From Gleimia europaea ACS-120-V-Col10b (lineage in GTDB: Bacteria > Actinomycetota > Actinomycetes > Actinomycetales > Actinomycetaceae): a DNA stretch of 64,000 nucleotides. The DNA lies in contig NZ_KE150266.1 of assembly GCF_000411155.1 (NCBI RefSeq), positions 558,001 to 622,000 on the forward strand, read 5' to 3'. The position numbers and the translations under genes are program-made. Of this stretch, positions 16,660-25,004 are shown one piece after another (the first letter of the stretch is position 1; every line of letters starts with the position of its first letter). The notes beneath the pieces were generated by a model. The model was not told where the DNA came from and searched no databases. It saw only the letters and a program-made list of their open reading frames with translations.

Positions 16660-19134
16660 GTGTCCTTGGCCGACGTAAAACCACGAGAGGGTACACAAGG
16701 TCCCTCTCGCCGTTCATTCTTAAAATGGAGCGCCGTCGCCGGAACCGCGACCGCGCTAGCCGCATCCCCCGCCGTGTTCTCCGGTAAGCCGGGCGTTGGC
16801 GAAGCCAACAGGGCCTTCGCTGTTGAGGGCGTGGAGGATGCAGAAACCTTCTGGTCCGCATGCACCGTGAACTGCGGTTCGAGGTGCCCGCTGAAGCTCC
16901 AGGTCAAGGAAGGCCAGATCATCCGCGTTCTTCCCGAAGATACCGGTGATAACGAAATAGGCACGCAACAGATCCGCGCGTGCGTACGCGGCCGTTCCAT
17001 CCGCCACCGCATTTACAACCCGGATCGGTTGAAGACTCCGTTGAAGCGCAAGGAAGGCACCAAGCGCGGCGACGGCGAGTGGGAAGAAATTTCTTGGGAG
17101 CAGGCACTCGATGAGATTGCCGACAAGATGAAAGAACTCCTCAGCGAGTACGGAAACGAGTCGATCTACCTCAACTACGGCACGGGCACACTCGGCGGGA
17201 CGGTTGCACGCTCCTGGCCGCCAGCACAGACGCCGTTCGCCCGCCTCATGAACCTGCTCGGCGGCTACCTCAATCACTACTCGGACTACTCCACCGCTCA
17301 GATCACCTCCGCATACCCATTCCACTACGGCGGCTGGGTAGCTACGAACTCCTTGGATGATGCAAAGAACTCCAAGCTACAGGTCATGTTCGGTAATAAC
17401 CCGCTCGAAACCCGCATGTCCGGCGGTGGCGAACTGTTTGTCACTCAGAAGACACGCAAAGACCATGACGTGAGAACGATCGTCATTGATCCGCGATACT
17501 CCGACACTGCGATCGGCCTGGCCGACGAATGGATTGCTCTTCGCCCCGGAACCGACGCGGCCCTCATTGCGGGTATCACACACGTCCTCATCTCCGAGAA
17601 CTTGCATGACCAAGCGTTCTTGGACAAATACACGATCGGTTTTGATGAGGATCATATGCCCGAGGGGGCTCCAAAGAATGCCTCCTATCGTTCCTACATT
17701 GAGGGCAAGGGAGAGGACGGGATTGAGAAGACCCCCGAGTGGGCTTCTGAAATCACCGGCGTCCCAGCCAGTGTGATTCGGCGCCTCGCGCGCGAGATGG
17801 GAACCATGAAGCCGGTAGCCATCTCGCAGGGGTGGGGCCCGCAGCGCCATGCCAACGGCGAGAACCAAGCGCGCGCAGTGTTTACCCTGGCGGCTATACT
17901 CGGACAGATTGGCATACCCGGCGGCGGCACGGGTGGCCGCGAAGCCTCCTACGGTCTGCCAATGGTCTACCCGTTCAACTCCACTGAAAACCCGGTGAAG
18001 ACATCCATTTCTGTCTACTCCTGGACCGACGCGGTTGAGCGTGGCGCGGAAATGACCGCGACCCGTGACGGCGTGCGGGGCAAGGATAAACTCGACGTTC
18101 CAATCAAGATGATCTGGCAGTACGCCGGCAACGCCCTCACCAACCAGCACGGCGACATCAACCGCACAGCTGAGCTCTTGCGCGACGATTCGAAGTGCGA
18201 ACTGATTGTGGTATCTGATATCCAGATGACCGTGTCCGCTCGCTACGCTGACTACGTCCTCCCGGACCTATCAACAGCGGAGCAAGAGGACGTTATACAA
18301 GAAGGCTCCTCCGGAGACATGGGCTATACGATCCTCGCGTCTAAAGCCATCGAGCCTCTGTTCGACTGCAAGTCGATCTACTGGGTGTGCTCCGAGCTGG
18401 CGCGCCGCTTTGGTGTGGAAGACCAGTTCACAGAAGGCCGCACCCAGGAAGAATGGTGTGAACACACCATCGAAAGTAGCCGCAAGGAAATCCCCGAACT
18501 GCCCTCCTACGACCAGCTCAAGCAAATGGGGATCTGGAAGAAGAAGGGCGAATCGGTGATCCCACTCGCCGACTTCCGTGAGGATCCGGTGGCGAATGCG
18601 TTGGAGACGCCCTCGGGGAAGATTGAGATTTATTCTTCGCAGCTTGCTGATATGGCGAAGACGTGGGAGTTCCCCGAGGGGATGGCCGGAGACAAGCTCA
18701 CCGCTCTACCTGAACATGTAGACACGTGGGAAGGCGCGGTCGAGGCTCGTACCAATAAGGATTATCCGTTGCAGTGCATTGGTCACCACTACAAGGGACG
18801 CACGCACTCCTCCTACGGTAACGTCGATTGGCTCCGCGATGATGCTCACCCACAAATCGCGTGGATTAATACGCTAGACGCGATGAAACGTGGCATCAAG
18901 AACGATGATGTTGTCATCATCCGAAATGATCGCGGACGCATCCGCATCAAGGCGCGAGTTACCAGCCGCATTGCTCCCGGCGTCGTATCCGTTCCGCAAG
19001 GAGCGTGGTATAACCCAGATAAATCTGGCCTTGACGTTGGAGGTTCCGTAAACACGCTCACATCATGGCACCCCTCCCCACTGGCAAAGGGTAATGCTCA
19101 GCACACCATTCTCGTTCAAGTAGAGAAGGCTTAG
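16660..19134 (+). CDS. dmsA: Dimethyl sulfoxide reductase catalytic subunit, Tat-exported
   Basis: Molybdo-bis-MGD subunit reducing DMSO or related S/N-oxides in anaerobic respiration. The N-terminus has a twin-arginine signal SRRSFLK (16-22) with a hydrophobic stretch after it. A [4Fe-4S] motif uses Cys68, 72, 76 and 108. The likely molybdenum ligand is Ser211 in DYSTAQ. Long stretches match the E. coli DmsA pattern, such as GWGPQRHANGE and GVRGKDKLDVPIKM. I chose GTG at 16660, preceded by GAGGAGG, giving 824 residues; the frame open from 16552 adds sequence unlike a signal peptide. It is first in dmsABC; the TorD-type chaperone at 21.7 kb is its likely maturation partner. Confidence 0.96.
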   Translation: MSLADVKPREGTQGPSRRSFLKWSAVAGTATALAASPAVFSGKPGVGEANRAFAVEGVEDAETFWSACTVNCGSRCPLKLQVKEGQIIRVLPEDTGDNEIGTQQIRACVRGRSIRHRIYNPDRLKTPLKRKEGTKRGDGEWEEISWEQALDEIADKMKELLSEYGNESIYLNYGTGTLGGTVARSWPPAQTPFARLMNLLGGYLNHYSDYSTAQITSAYPFHYGGWVATNSLDDAKNSKLQVMFGNNPLETRMSGGGELFVTQKTRKDHDVRTIVIDPRYSDTAIGLADEWIALRPGTDAALIAGITHVLISENLHDQAFLDKYTIGFDEDHMPEGAPKNASYRSYIEGKGEDGIEKTPEWASEITGVPASVIRRLAREMGTMKPVAISQGWGPQRHANGENQARAVFTLAAILGQIGIPGGGTGGREASYGLPMVYPFNSTENPVKTSISVYSWTDAVERGAEMTATRDGVRGKDKLDVPIKMIWQYAGNALTNQHGDINRTAELLRDDSKCELIVVSDIQMTVSARYADYVLPDLSTAEQEDVIQEGSSGDMGYTILASKAIEPLFDCKSIYWVCSELARRFGVEDQFTEGRTQEEWCEHTIESSRKEIPELPSYDQLKQMGIWKKKGESVIPLADFREDPVANALETPSGKIEIYSSQLADMAKTWEFPEGMAGDKLTALPEHVDTWEGAVEARTNKDYPLQCIGHHYKGRTHSSYGNVDWLRDDAHPQIAWINTLDAMKRGIKNDDVVIIRNDRGRIRIKARVTSRIAPGVVSVPQGAWYNPDKSGLDVGGSVNTLTSWHPSPLAKGNAQHTILVQVEKA

Positions 19135-19144
19135 GAGGTTTATT

Positions 19145-19762
19145 GTGGCTGCAAAACTTGGATTTTATTTTGATCAGACCGCTTGCAACGGGTGCAAGGC
19201 CTGCCAGATTGCATGTAAGGATAAGCATGATACGCCTCTTGGTGTGAACTGGCGACGCGTGGTTGAGTACACGGGAGGGTCTTGGCAACAAGACGGGGAC
19301 ACCTTCACCCCGAACGTGTTCTCTTATTACACTTCCATCTCTTGTAACCACTGCGAAAACCCGATCTGCGTGCAGGTATGTCCTACCACCGCGATGAGCC
19401 AGGATGCGGACGGGGTGGTAACTGTTGATCCAGGCAAGTGTGTTGGGTGTCGTTACTGTGAGTGGGCATGTCCTTACTCGGCCCCGCAGTTCAACGCTGA
19501 CCTGGGTTACATGACCAAATGTGATCTGTGTTCTGACTACCGCGCTACAGGCCAAAACCCGGCGTGTGTAGATGCTTGCCCCTCCCGCGCATTGGACTGG
19601 GGTCCAATAGATGAGCTACGCGAAAAGTATGGTGACATCCAAGCTGTAGCGCCGCTGCCAGACCCATCTATTACCAACCCGCACCTAGTAGTTACACCCC
19701 ACCGCGACGCTCAACCATGGAACAATCCATCTGGTGAGATCGCTAACCGAGAAGAGGTCTAG
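19145..19762 (+). CDS. dmsB: DMSO reductase iron-sulfur subunit
   Basis: Electron-transfer subunit with four cubane clusters that carries electrons from the membrane anchor to DmsA. The 205-residue sequence contains the cysteine groups CNGCKACQIAC, CNHCENPICVQVC, CVGCRYCEWAC and CDLC...CVDAC in the expected order. It has no signal of its own and is expected to be exported as a complex with DmsA. The GTG start is preceded by TAGGAGG, 11 bases after the dmsA stop. Length and spacing are as in E. coli DmsB. Confidence 0.95.
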   Translation: MAAKLGFYFDQTACNGCKACQIACKDKHDTPLGVNWRRVVEYTGGSWQQDGDTFTPNVFSYYTSISCNHCENPICVQVCPTTAMSQDADGVVTVDPGKCVGCRYCEWACPYSAPQFNADLGYMTKCDLCSDYRATGQNPACVDACPSRALDWGPIDELREKYGDIQAVAPLPDPSITNPHLVVTPHRDAQPWNNPSGEIANREEV

Positions 19763-19765
19763 AAA

Positions 19766-20740
19766 GTGAACGTTCATGAATGGCCATTAACGGCTTTCAC
19801 CATTCTTGCGCAAATGGCGGTAGGAGCTTTTGTCACGCTAGGCCTAGTAAACCTATTCGCGCAAACCAAGTACTCATCCAAGACCGTAGACCGCTTGGCC
19901 AAGCCTGCCCTCTACGCAATCGGACCGGTCATGGTTCTAGCATTGCTTGCTTCCATGTTCCACCTTGGCAATCCCCTGAATGCGCCCAACGCGATCCGTC
20001 ACGTCGCCACTTCGTGGCTGGCACGTGAAATCCTGTTTGGCGCTGGCTTTGCCGTACTTGGATTCATCTTTGCAGCTGCCACCTGGTTTGGCTGGTTCAA
20101 CGCAAAAATCCGTAACGCACTAGCTATCTTCACCGCCATCTGGGGCCTGGGGTTCATCTGGGTAATGGCCCACGTGTACATGCTTCCAACCGTTCCTGCA
20201 TGGAACCACTGGACCACCCCCGCCACCTTCTACATCAGCGCCGCCCTCACCGGTAGTCTTGCGATCGCCCTGGCTTTCAGCGCCTGGCCAATCGTGTCAA
20301 CCAAATGGCCCAAACTGGACCACGCCCTAACCGGGGCTAACAAGACCGAGAACCAGCCGGCACAAACACGCGCAGATATCCAAACTCAACGCGAAACCAT
20401 CAGCTTGACCAATCAGGCAACTAATTGGATCGCAATCACCACCATCGCGATGCTTGCGCTCCAACTAGTGGTTGGAACCTACGCCGCTGCTAAACCGGCC
20501 GGCCCCAACCCTGCCGACGTTGATCCGTCGCCAACCTGGTACGCCATTCGCCTCGTCCTGCTTATCATCGGCGCGGGCATCATTGGCCTCTACCTGACCT
20601 TAACCACCCACAAGAACCTCGAGGGCAGCCAGCATAAGCCACTGCTAGCCCTCACCCTCACCAGCTTTGCCCTCGTGACTATCAGCGAAATCATCGCGAG
20701 GTTCCTCTTCTACGGAGAGATGAACAGGATAGGAATATAA
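19766..20740 (+). CDS. dmsC: DMSO reductase membrane anchor subunit
   Basis: Integral membrane subunit that oxidises menaquinol and passes electrons to DmsB. The 324-residue protein is dominated by about eight hydrophobic segments, starting WPLTAFTILAQMAVGAFVTL and including the FHLGNPLNAPNAIRH loop typical of DmsC. A polar cytoplasmic loop of about 35 residues between segments 5 and 6 (GANKTENQPAQTRADIQ) makes it somewhat longer than the E. coli protein. GTG start, three bases after dmsB. A perfect 16-base-pair hairpin follows. Confidence 0.93.
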   Translation: MNVHEWPLTAFTILAQMAVGAFVTLGLVNLFAQTKYSSKTVDRLAKPALYAIGPVMVLALLASMFHLGNPLNAPNAIRHVATSWLAREILFGAGFAVLGFIFAAATWFGWFNAKIRNALAIFTAIWGLGFIWVMAHVYMLPTVPAWNHWTTPATFYISAALTGSLAIALAFSAWPIVSTKWPKLDHALTGANKTENQPAQTRADIQTQRETISLTNQATNWIAITTIAMLALQLVVGTYAAAKPAGPNPADVDPSPTWYAIRLVLLIIGAGIIGLYLTLTTHKNLEGSQHKPLLALTLTSFALVTISEIIARFLFYGEMNRIGI

Positions 20741-20757
20741 GCCGGTAAGGACATACA

Positions 20758-20794
20758 TTTGAGGGCCACAAACACTTCGTTTGTGGCCCTCAAA
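20758..20794. terminator. Bidirectional terminator between dmsC and moaE
   Basis: Sixteen-base perfect arms, starting TTTGAGGGCC at 20758 and ending at 20794, around an ACTTC loop. It lies between convergent dmsC (plus) and moaE (minus), so it can stop transcription from both sides. The T/A bases at the stem ends supply a short U-tract each way. Confidence 0.9.
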
Positions 20795-20818
20795 CTGATA
20801 TCTGCATCAACGTCAGCT

Positions 20819-21253
20819 TTAGATGTCAGCTATGCCTGTCCACTCGTGGGTGCCATCTGGAAAATTCTGTTTCTTCCAAACCGGGACGCGAGCCTTAATC
20901 TCATCTACAAAATCACTGGTGGCACTGAACGCCATTGACCGGTGCGAGGCCGCAACAACAACCACCATCGCAGTCTCCCCCACTCGAACATTCCCAACGC
21001 GGTGAACCGCGGACACAGCATGCACACCGTCGCGGCCGGCAATCTCCTCAGCAATCTCATGCAAGACCGTTGACGCTATCTCATGCGAGGAATACTCGAT
21101 TGACTCCACGTCCCTACCCTGGTCATGGTTACGAACCACACCGTTAAACGTGATAACTGCGCCTGCTTTGTCGTCCGTGGTGGCGGCTACAACTTCGGCC
21201 TCGTTAAATGGTTCCGGACTAATCTCAACGCGAACAACGCGGCCACCGCTCAC
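20819..21253 (-). CDS. moaE: Molybdopterin synthase large subunit
   Basis: Catalytic subunit that converts precursor Z to molybdopterin with two MoaD thiocarboxylates. The 144-residue sequence shows the conserved core GAVITFNGVVRNHDQG, the HRVGNVRVGE segment, and the C-terminal WKKQNFPDGTHEWTG with the active-site lysines. GTG start; its first four bases overlap the stop of the DUF6457 gene (GTGA), so production of the two is coupled. Convergent with dmsC. Confidence 0.95.
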   Translation of the reverse strand: MSGGRVVRVEISPEPFNEAEVVAATTDDKAGAVITFNGVVRNHDQGRDVESIEYSSHEIASTVLHEIAEEIAGRDGVHAVSAVHRVGNVRVGETAMVVVVAASHRSMAFSATSDFVDEIKARVPVWKKQNFPDGTHEWTGIADI

Positions 21254-21549
21254 TTAGAATCCTCCACAAAGTTTTGCTCAATATCCGCGATCAAAGAGGC
21301 GATCTTTGCGCGCGCAGTTGCAACCATGGCGTCATTATCACCACCCACCTGGCCCGTAGCCAGACCTACTAGAAAAGCGGTGAGTGGAGTGCCTGGACGC
21401 GAAGTGTGGTGCGCGGTCATCTGCGCCAGCTTCAGCAAATCCGGCTCTAGGTCCAACGCGACATCCTTATCCACTTCGATCGTCTGCGCGGCGCGCGTTA
21501 ACCACTCACGCATTTGTTCCATCTTCTGCGGATCATCTCTGTGTTCCAT
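21250..21549 (-). CDS. DUF6457-type small protein coupled to moaE
   Basis: A 99-residue acidic, mainly helical protein with no membrane segment or metal motif. It has the family pattern REWLTRAAQTIEVD ... MTAHHTSRPGTPLTAFLVGL ... GGDN, which I recognise as the actinobacterial DUF6457 family, often near molybdenum cofactor genes. No biochemical function is established that I know of. ATG at 21549 is chosen because GGGAGG precedes it by four bases; the TTG at 21561 lies inside that site. Four-base coupling to moaE suggests a role in molybdopterin synthase action or cofactor handling. Confidence 0.72.
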   Translation of the reverse strand: MEHRDDPQKMEQMREWLTRAAQTIEVDKDVALDLEPDLLKLAQMTAHHTSRPGTPLTAFLVGLATGQVGGDNDAMVATARAKIASLIADIEQNFVEDSK

Positions 21550-21609
21550 AGAACCTCCCAAATCTCAGTGAACTACATGCTCTTTCAACACGATAACAAG
21601 GTAATTCTA

Positions 21610-21651
21610 AGCCGGCCCAGGCGAAAGCCGCTCTCCGAAGTATCACCGGCT
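21610..21651. other. Compact structured intergenic element (candidate leader RNA)
   Basis: Between the divergent moaE/DUF6457 and torD operons, AGCCGG (21610-21615) pairs with CCGGCT (21646-21651). Inside, GGC-GAAA-GCC (21620-21629) forms a GNRA-capped hairpin, leaving a single-stranded CTCTCCGAAG stretch. This is unusually organised for spacer DNA. Its position suggests a possible cofactor-sensing leader (Moco-RNA-like), but I cannot confirm a match to any known riboswitch from sequence alone, and the strand is undecided. Confidence 0.35.
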
Positions 21652-21717
21652 CTAGCAAGCAGGGTTCGATAAACTAGGGTGAGAAAACATTGCATCTAAA
21701 CGTGAGGAAAAGTAGGC

Positions 21718-22365
21718 ATGAACGTTTCCGCTGTGGAACAGGTCGAACGCATCTCGGCGGCTGGCAAAGCACTATCCCAGCTTTATTTAAATGCTCCCGG
21801 CGATGAACTACGCGAAGCAATGTATTCGGCTGAAATGTTGCACGATTGGCCCCTCACCGACCCTGATTCCGTTCAAGGCGTGCGCACTTTGCTCAGCTCA
21901 CGCCCCGAAAGCCAAGAGGAGCTCAAACGCGACCACCTCTACCTGTTCGTTGGGGCTGGCCGAGCCCTCGCACAACCGTACGAATCCGTACGCACGTCCG
22001 AAGAGGGACTCGTTTTTGAAGAAGAAACTTTTGCTGTGCGCGCCGCCTACGCCAAGTTCGGGCTTCGCGCCCCCAACTTCAACCGTGAACCAGATGACCA
22101 TATTGGCCTTGAAATTGCGTTTCTTAGCGACCTGGCGGGACGCGCCGCCGAGCAGCTGGCTGCGGGCGAGGACGCGCAGGAGATCCGCACGGCAATGCGC
22201 GATTTCTTAGTTGACCACCTAGATCGGTTTGCGGGTGAAGTGGTTGAGGACGTGCGAAAGCATGCCAAAACCGCCCTCTATAAGGCGGTTGCGGAGTTCA
22301 CGCTCGGTTTCATTGCCAGCGTTAGCGCGTTCGTTGAAACAGATGGCGTCCATGCAGCCGAGTAG
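21718..22365 (+). CDS. TorD/DmsD-family redox-enzyme maturation chaperone
   Basis: Cytoplasmic all-helical chaperone that binds the twin-arginine leader of a molybdoenzyme and holds it until the cofactor is inserted. The 215-residue protein contains the family motifs: DHLYLFVGAGRALAQPYESV at about 74-93, and EPDDHIGLEIAFLSDLAGR at about 122-140, matching the P-x-DHIGxEL core. Given dmsABC 1 kb away, DmsA is the probable client. An ATG start with GAGGAAAAG upstream. First gene of a torD, Fe-S protein, moaC run. Confidence 0.9.
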   Translation: MNVSAVEQVERISAAGKALSQLYLNAPGDELREAMYSAEMLHDWPLTDPDSVQGVRTLLSSRPESQEELKRDHLYLFVGAGRALAQPYESVRTSEEGLVFEEETFAVRAAYAKFGLRAPNFNREPDDHIGLEIAFLSDLAGRAAEQLAAGEDAQEIRTAMRDFLVDHLDRFAGEVVEDVRKHAKTALYKAVAEFTLGFIASVSAFVETDGVHAAE

Positions 22366-22404
22366 CTTTGTGACCATGGCCCAAATGCGAATCAGGCGGC
22401 ACCC

Positions 22405-23253
22405 ATGAACGCGAGCCTACTTAGCTGGATCAGCGATGAGGAACCCGCCATAACCCTGATCTGTGCCTCTGTCACCCGCACTTACTCCAAGTCCACCACG
22501 CCGCTTCGCGTTGACGGATGCATTGCGGACACTCTGCTAGCCCTCGCCCCGCAGATATTGGCTTGCGGCGCTCGGTCACTAAGCGTTGACGTAGATGCGT
22601 GCGAGTGCGAAAACCGCGAGCGGGCAAAGCAACGATTCGAAACATGGCAGCGCCTACTTGGCCCCAGAATCAGCCAATACCAGGGTAAACCGCCTCGGTT
22701 CCGCCCCGCACAAGAGGTCCTGGCGACCTCCGCTCCAGTTTCACGCAGAGCCCTGTTTGGGCTCAGCTCGGACAGTTCCCTGCCCGTGGATATTTCCGGC
22801 ACTCAGAGCGCACAACTCAGCGCCGCTCTCGCCGCCCTGGGGATCGAACCGGGAGTTGCGGACGAGTTTGTGGGAGCACCGATCACTCCGCGCCTGAAAA
22901 TCGCAGGTTGCACGGCCTGCGGAGTGTGCGTATCCGCGTGTCCAACCCAATCCCTCGCCCTCGAAAAGGAAAATGAAAAAGGTAGCGCCACCGCTGTGTT
23001 GCTACACGATCGCACAACCTGTGAAGGTACCGGTAGGTGCATCGAACTGTGCCCCGAACATGCCATAAGGCGCGCAGATGCGCTGTCCTTAGCCGAAATG
23101 GAACGCGTAGAAGTTGCCCGCGTACCAACCGCGAAATGCCGCAAATGCCAATCACTTTTTGCAAACGACGGCGAAGAACTGTGCCCCACCTGCAGGCGCG
23201 TTGCACAAGATCCGTTTGGCTCCTGGCTGCCGCCCGGTTTTGAAAGAAAGTAG
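22405..23253 (+). CDS. Fe-S protein with two ferredoxin-like motifs and a C-terminal zinc-ribbon-like motif
   Basis: A 282-residue soluble protein with an N-terminal region of about 150 residues I do not recognise. One complete [4Fe-4S] motif follows (CTACGVCVSACP, Cys169, 172, 175, 179). The second motif, CEGTGRCIELCP (206, 212, 216), lacks the second cysteine (Thr209), so it may hold a [3Fe-4S] cluster or none. A C-terminal CxxC-x11-CxxC pair (245, 248, 260, 263) resembles a zinc ribbon or rubredoxin-like knuckle. It lies between the TorD chaperone and moaC, so an electron-transfer or assembly role for the DMSO reductase is likely but unproven. It resembles NapF-like accessory ferredoxins only loosely. 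Confidence 0.85.
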   Translation: MNASLLSWISDEEPAITLICASVTRTYSKSTTPLRVDGCIADTLLALAPQILACGARSLSVDVDACECENRERAKQRFETWQRLLGPRISQYQGKPPRFRPAQEVLATSAPVSRRALFGLSSDSSLPVDISGTQSAQLSAALAALGIEPGVADEFVGAPITPRLKIAGCTACGVCVSACPTQSLALEKENEKGSATAVLLHDRTTCEGTGRCIELCPEHAIRRADALSLAEMERVEVARVPTAKCRKCQSLFANDGEELCPTCRRVAQDPFGSWLPPGFERK

Positions 23254-23260
23254 AAGCGAT

Positions 23261-23731
23261 ATGAAGTTCACTCACCTTAACAACGCGGGCGAGGCCTACA
23301 TGGTTGACGTCACCGCGAAAACCCCAACCGTTCGCGAAGCAACCGCAGTTGGAAAAGTCAGCGCATCCGCAGCGGTTATGCAAGCGCTACGCGACGGCAC
23401 CGTCCCCAAGGGTGACGTGCTGGCAGTTGCGCGCATCGCTGGAATTGCCGCTGCTAAACGCGTGCCCGAGCTGCTCCCGCTGGCGCACACCATCGGCGTT
23501 CACGGGGCAGCGGTTGAACTTGACCTGCAAGACGATCACGTGGCAATCAAGGCAACCGTTCGCACCGCAGACCGCACGGGGGTAGAGATGGAGGCACTCA
23601 CGGCCGTCACCGTTTCTGCCCTCGCGATCATCGACATGGTGAAAGGCGTGGATCGCTCCGCCGCCATCGAGGAGTGCAAGATCATCGCGAAGTCTGGAGG
23701 CCGATCCGGTAACTGGGTGCGCGGCGAGTAA
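23261..23731 (+). CDS. moaC: Cyclic pyranopterin monophosphate synthase
   Basis: Converts the MoaA product to cyclic pyranopterin monophosphate (precursor Z). The 156-residue sequence has the full family pattern: MVDVTAKTPTVREA near the N-terminus, KRVPELLPLAHTIG with His76, and the C-terminal MVKGVDRSAAIEE with the catalytic Lys. The ATG at 23261 starts the family N-terminus (MKFTHLNNAGEAYMVDV). The frame is open further upstream inside the Fe-S gene, but that is not coding here. It follows the Fe-S gene by 7 bases, so it is probably cotranscribed, and is convergent with mog. Confidence 0.95.
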   Translation: MKFTHLNNAGEAYMVDVTAKTPTVREATAVGKVSASAAVMQALRDGTVPKGDVLAVARIAGIAAAKRVPELLPLAHTIGVHGAAVELDLQDDHVAIKATVRTADRTGVEMEALTAVTVSALAIIDMVKGVDRSAAIEECKIIAKSGGRSGNWVRGE

Positions 23732-23734
23732 CCG

Positions 23735-24214
23735 CTAGTGGTCTTCCCCATCCACCTGTGCCAAGATGTGGGAGGCAACCGTTACCACAACCTCAGCCGC
23801 GTCGCGCACCCCACCGGTGGAGCCGGGCGCGTTCACCACGAGAGCACCCTCTTTTGTTAAACCAGCCAGGCCGCGCGTAATCAGGGCGTGGGGCGTGCTC
23901 TGCAAACCCTTCGCGACGATCGCGCCCATGAGGTGAGTTAGCTCGCGGTCAATCAGCGGCGCGGTAGCCTCGGGAGTGAAATCACGCGGCCCAACACCGG
24001 TGCCACCCGTGGTTAGCACGAGGCGGGCTCGGCCGGCCACGGCCTCGCAAATCGAACGCTGGATTTCTTCCTTCGAGTCAGGAATCACTACGGGCGCGCT
24101 CACGTCGAAGCCGGCATCGCGCAGAATCTGCACGGCGGCAGGGCCAGAGCGATCTTCATACACCCCCTGGGATGCGCGATCCGAAACCGTAATTACGCAA
24201 GCTTTCAGATTCAC
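23735..24214 (-). CDS. mog: Molybdopterin adenylyltransferase (MoaB/Mog family)
   Basis: Adenylates molybdopterin, which activates it for molybdate insertion by MoeA. The 159-residue MoCF-fold protein shows VLTTGGTGVGPRDFTPEAT at about 67-85 and the PGSTGGVRDA motif near 129-138. In bacteria both MoaB and Mog names are used; function in adenylation is inferred from the family and context. It ends three bases from the moaC stop on the opposite strand, leaving no room for a hairpin terminator, so the two transcripts must overlap. Divergent from moeB, with 59 bases between the starts. Confidence 0.92.
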   Translation of the reverse strand: MNLKACVITVSDRASQGVYEDRSGPAAVQILRDAGFDVSAPVVIPDSKEEIQRSICEAVAGRARLVLTTGGTGVGPRDFTPEATAPLIDRELTHLMGAIVAKGLQSTPHALITRGLAGLTKEGALVVNAPGSTGGVRDAAEVVVTVASHILAQVDGEDH

Positions 24215-24273
24215 AACGCCTCCTCGACGCGCTAGCGTTTTTCACGTCACTGGTTTTAGCTTACGGTTTACCT

Positions 24274-24996
24274 ATGGGTTCACGGTACGAGCGCAACATT
24301 TTGGTTAAAGACTTTGGCGCGACAGGTCAGGCAGCTTTGCAAAATGCACGCATCGGCGTGTTGGGGGCCGGTGGCCTGGGATCGCCCGCCCTTTACTATC
24401 TTGCGGCTGCGGGCGCCGGCTACTTGAAAGTGGTGGATTTTGACGCTGTTGAGGAATCCAACCTGCAACGCCAGATCCTGCACAACGCCGCGCGCATAGG
24501 TTGTAACAAAGCTGAATCTGCGGCCAGCACGCTACGCGCTCTAAACCCCGAAATCAGTGTGGAGGCCGTCGGTCAGCGCGTGGATGCAGACAATGTGGCG
24601 CTCATCTTTAGGGACGTAGACGTAGTTCTCGAAGCCTCGGACAACATGGAAGCAAAGTTCCTGTTGGCCGATTACTGCCAGGCCTCTGGTCAGCCCTTGG
24701 TTTGGGGTAGTGCGGTGGGAATGCAGGCGGTGGTAACCACGTTTGTATCACACCCGCTCGCGGCGGAGCCAAGCGGGAAAACCGCCACCCTGCGCGAGCT
24801 GTACCCGCAGCTGCCAGATTCACAGGCCACTCCCACGGCCGCAACGCAAGGCGTGCTTGGCCCCCTCGTGGGAGTTGCCGGATCCTTAATGGCCATGGAG
24901 GCCATTAAGATTGTGTGTGGAATCCCCGGGGTGCTCGTGCGTCGCCTGGCCCTTATAGATGTGCGCGAAACTGGAGTTCGGCTCGTCAACTTTTAG
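24274..24996 (+). CDS. moeB: ThiF/MoeB-family adenylyltransferase
   Basis: E1-like enzyme that adenylates the MoaD C-terminus before sulfur loading. The Rossmann motif GVLGAGGLGS is at 28-37, followed by the nucleotide-contacting ESNLQRQ and EASDN segments. The protein is 240 residues with no rhodanese extension, so sulfur must come from another donor. The two CxxC zinc pairs found in E. coli MoeB are missing (residues about 165-190 contain no Cys), and the position before GVLGPLVGV reads AATQ, without the usual cysteine. It precedes moeA by 8 bases, so the two are probably cotranscribed. Confidence 0.88.
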   Translation: MGSRYERNILVKDFGATGQAALQNARIGVLGAGGLGSPALYYLAAAGAGYLKVVDFDAVEESNLQRQILHNAARIGCNKAESAASTLRALNPEISVEAVGQRVDADNVALIFRDVDVVLEASDNMEAKFLLADYCQASGQPLVWGSAVGMQAVVTTFVSHPLAAEPSGKTATLRELYPQLPDSQATPTAATQGVLGPLVGVAGSLMAMEAIKIVCGIPGVLVRRLALIDVRETGVRLVNF

Positions 24997-25004
24997 GAGA
25001 AACC

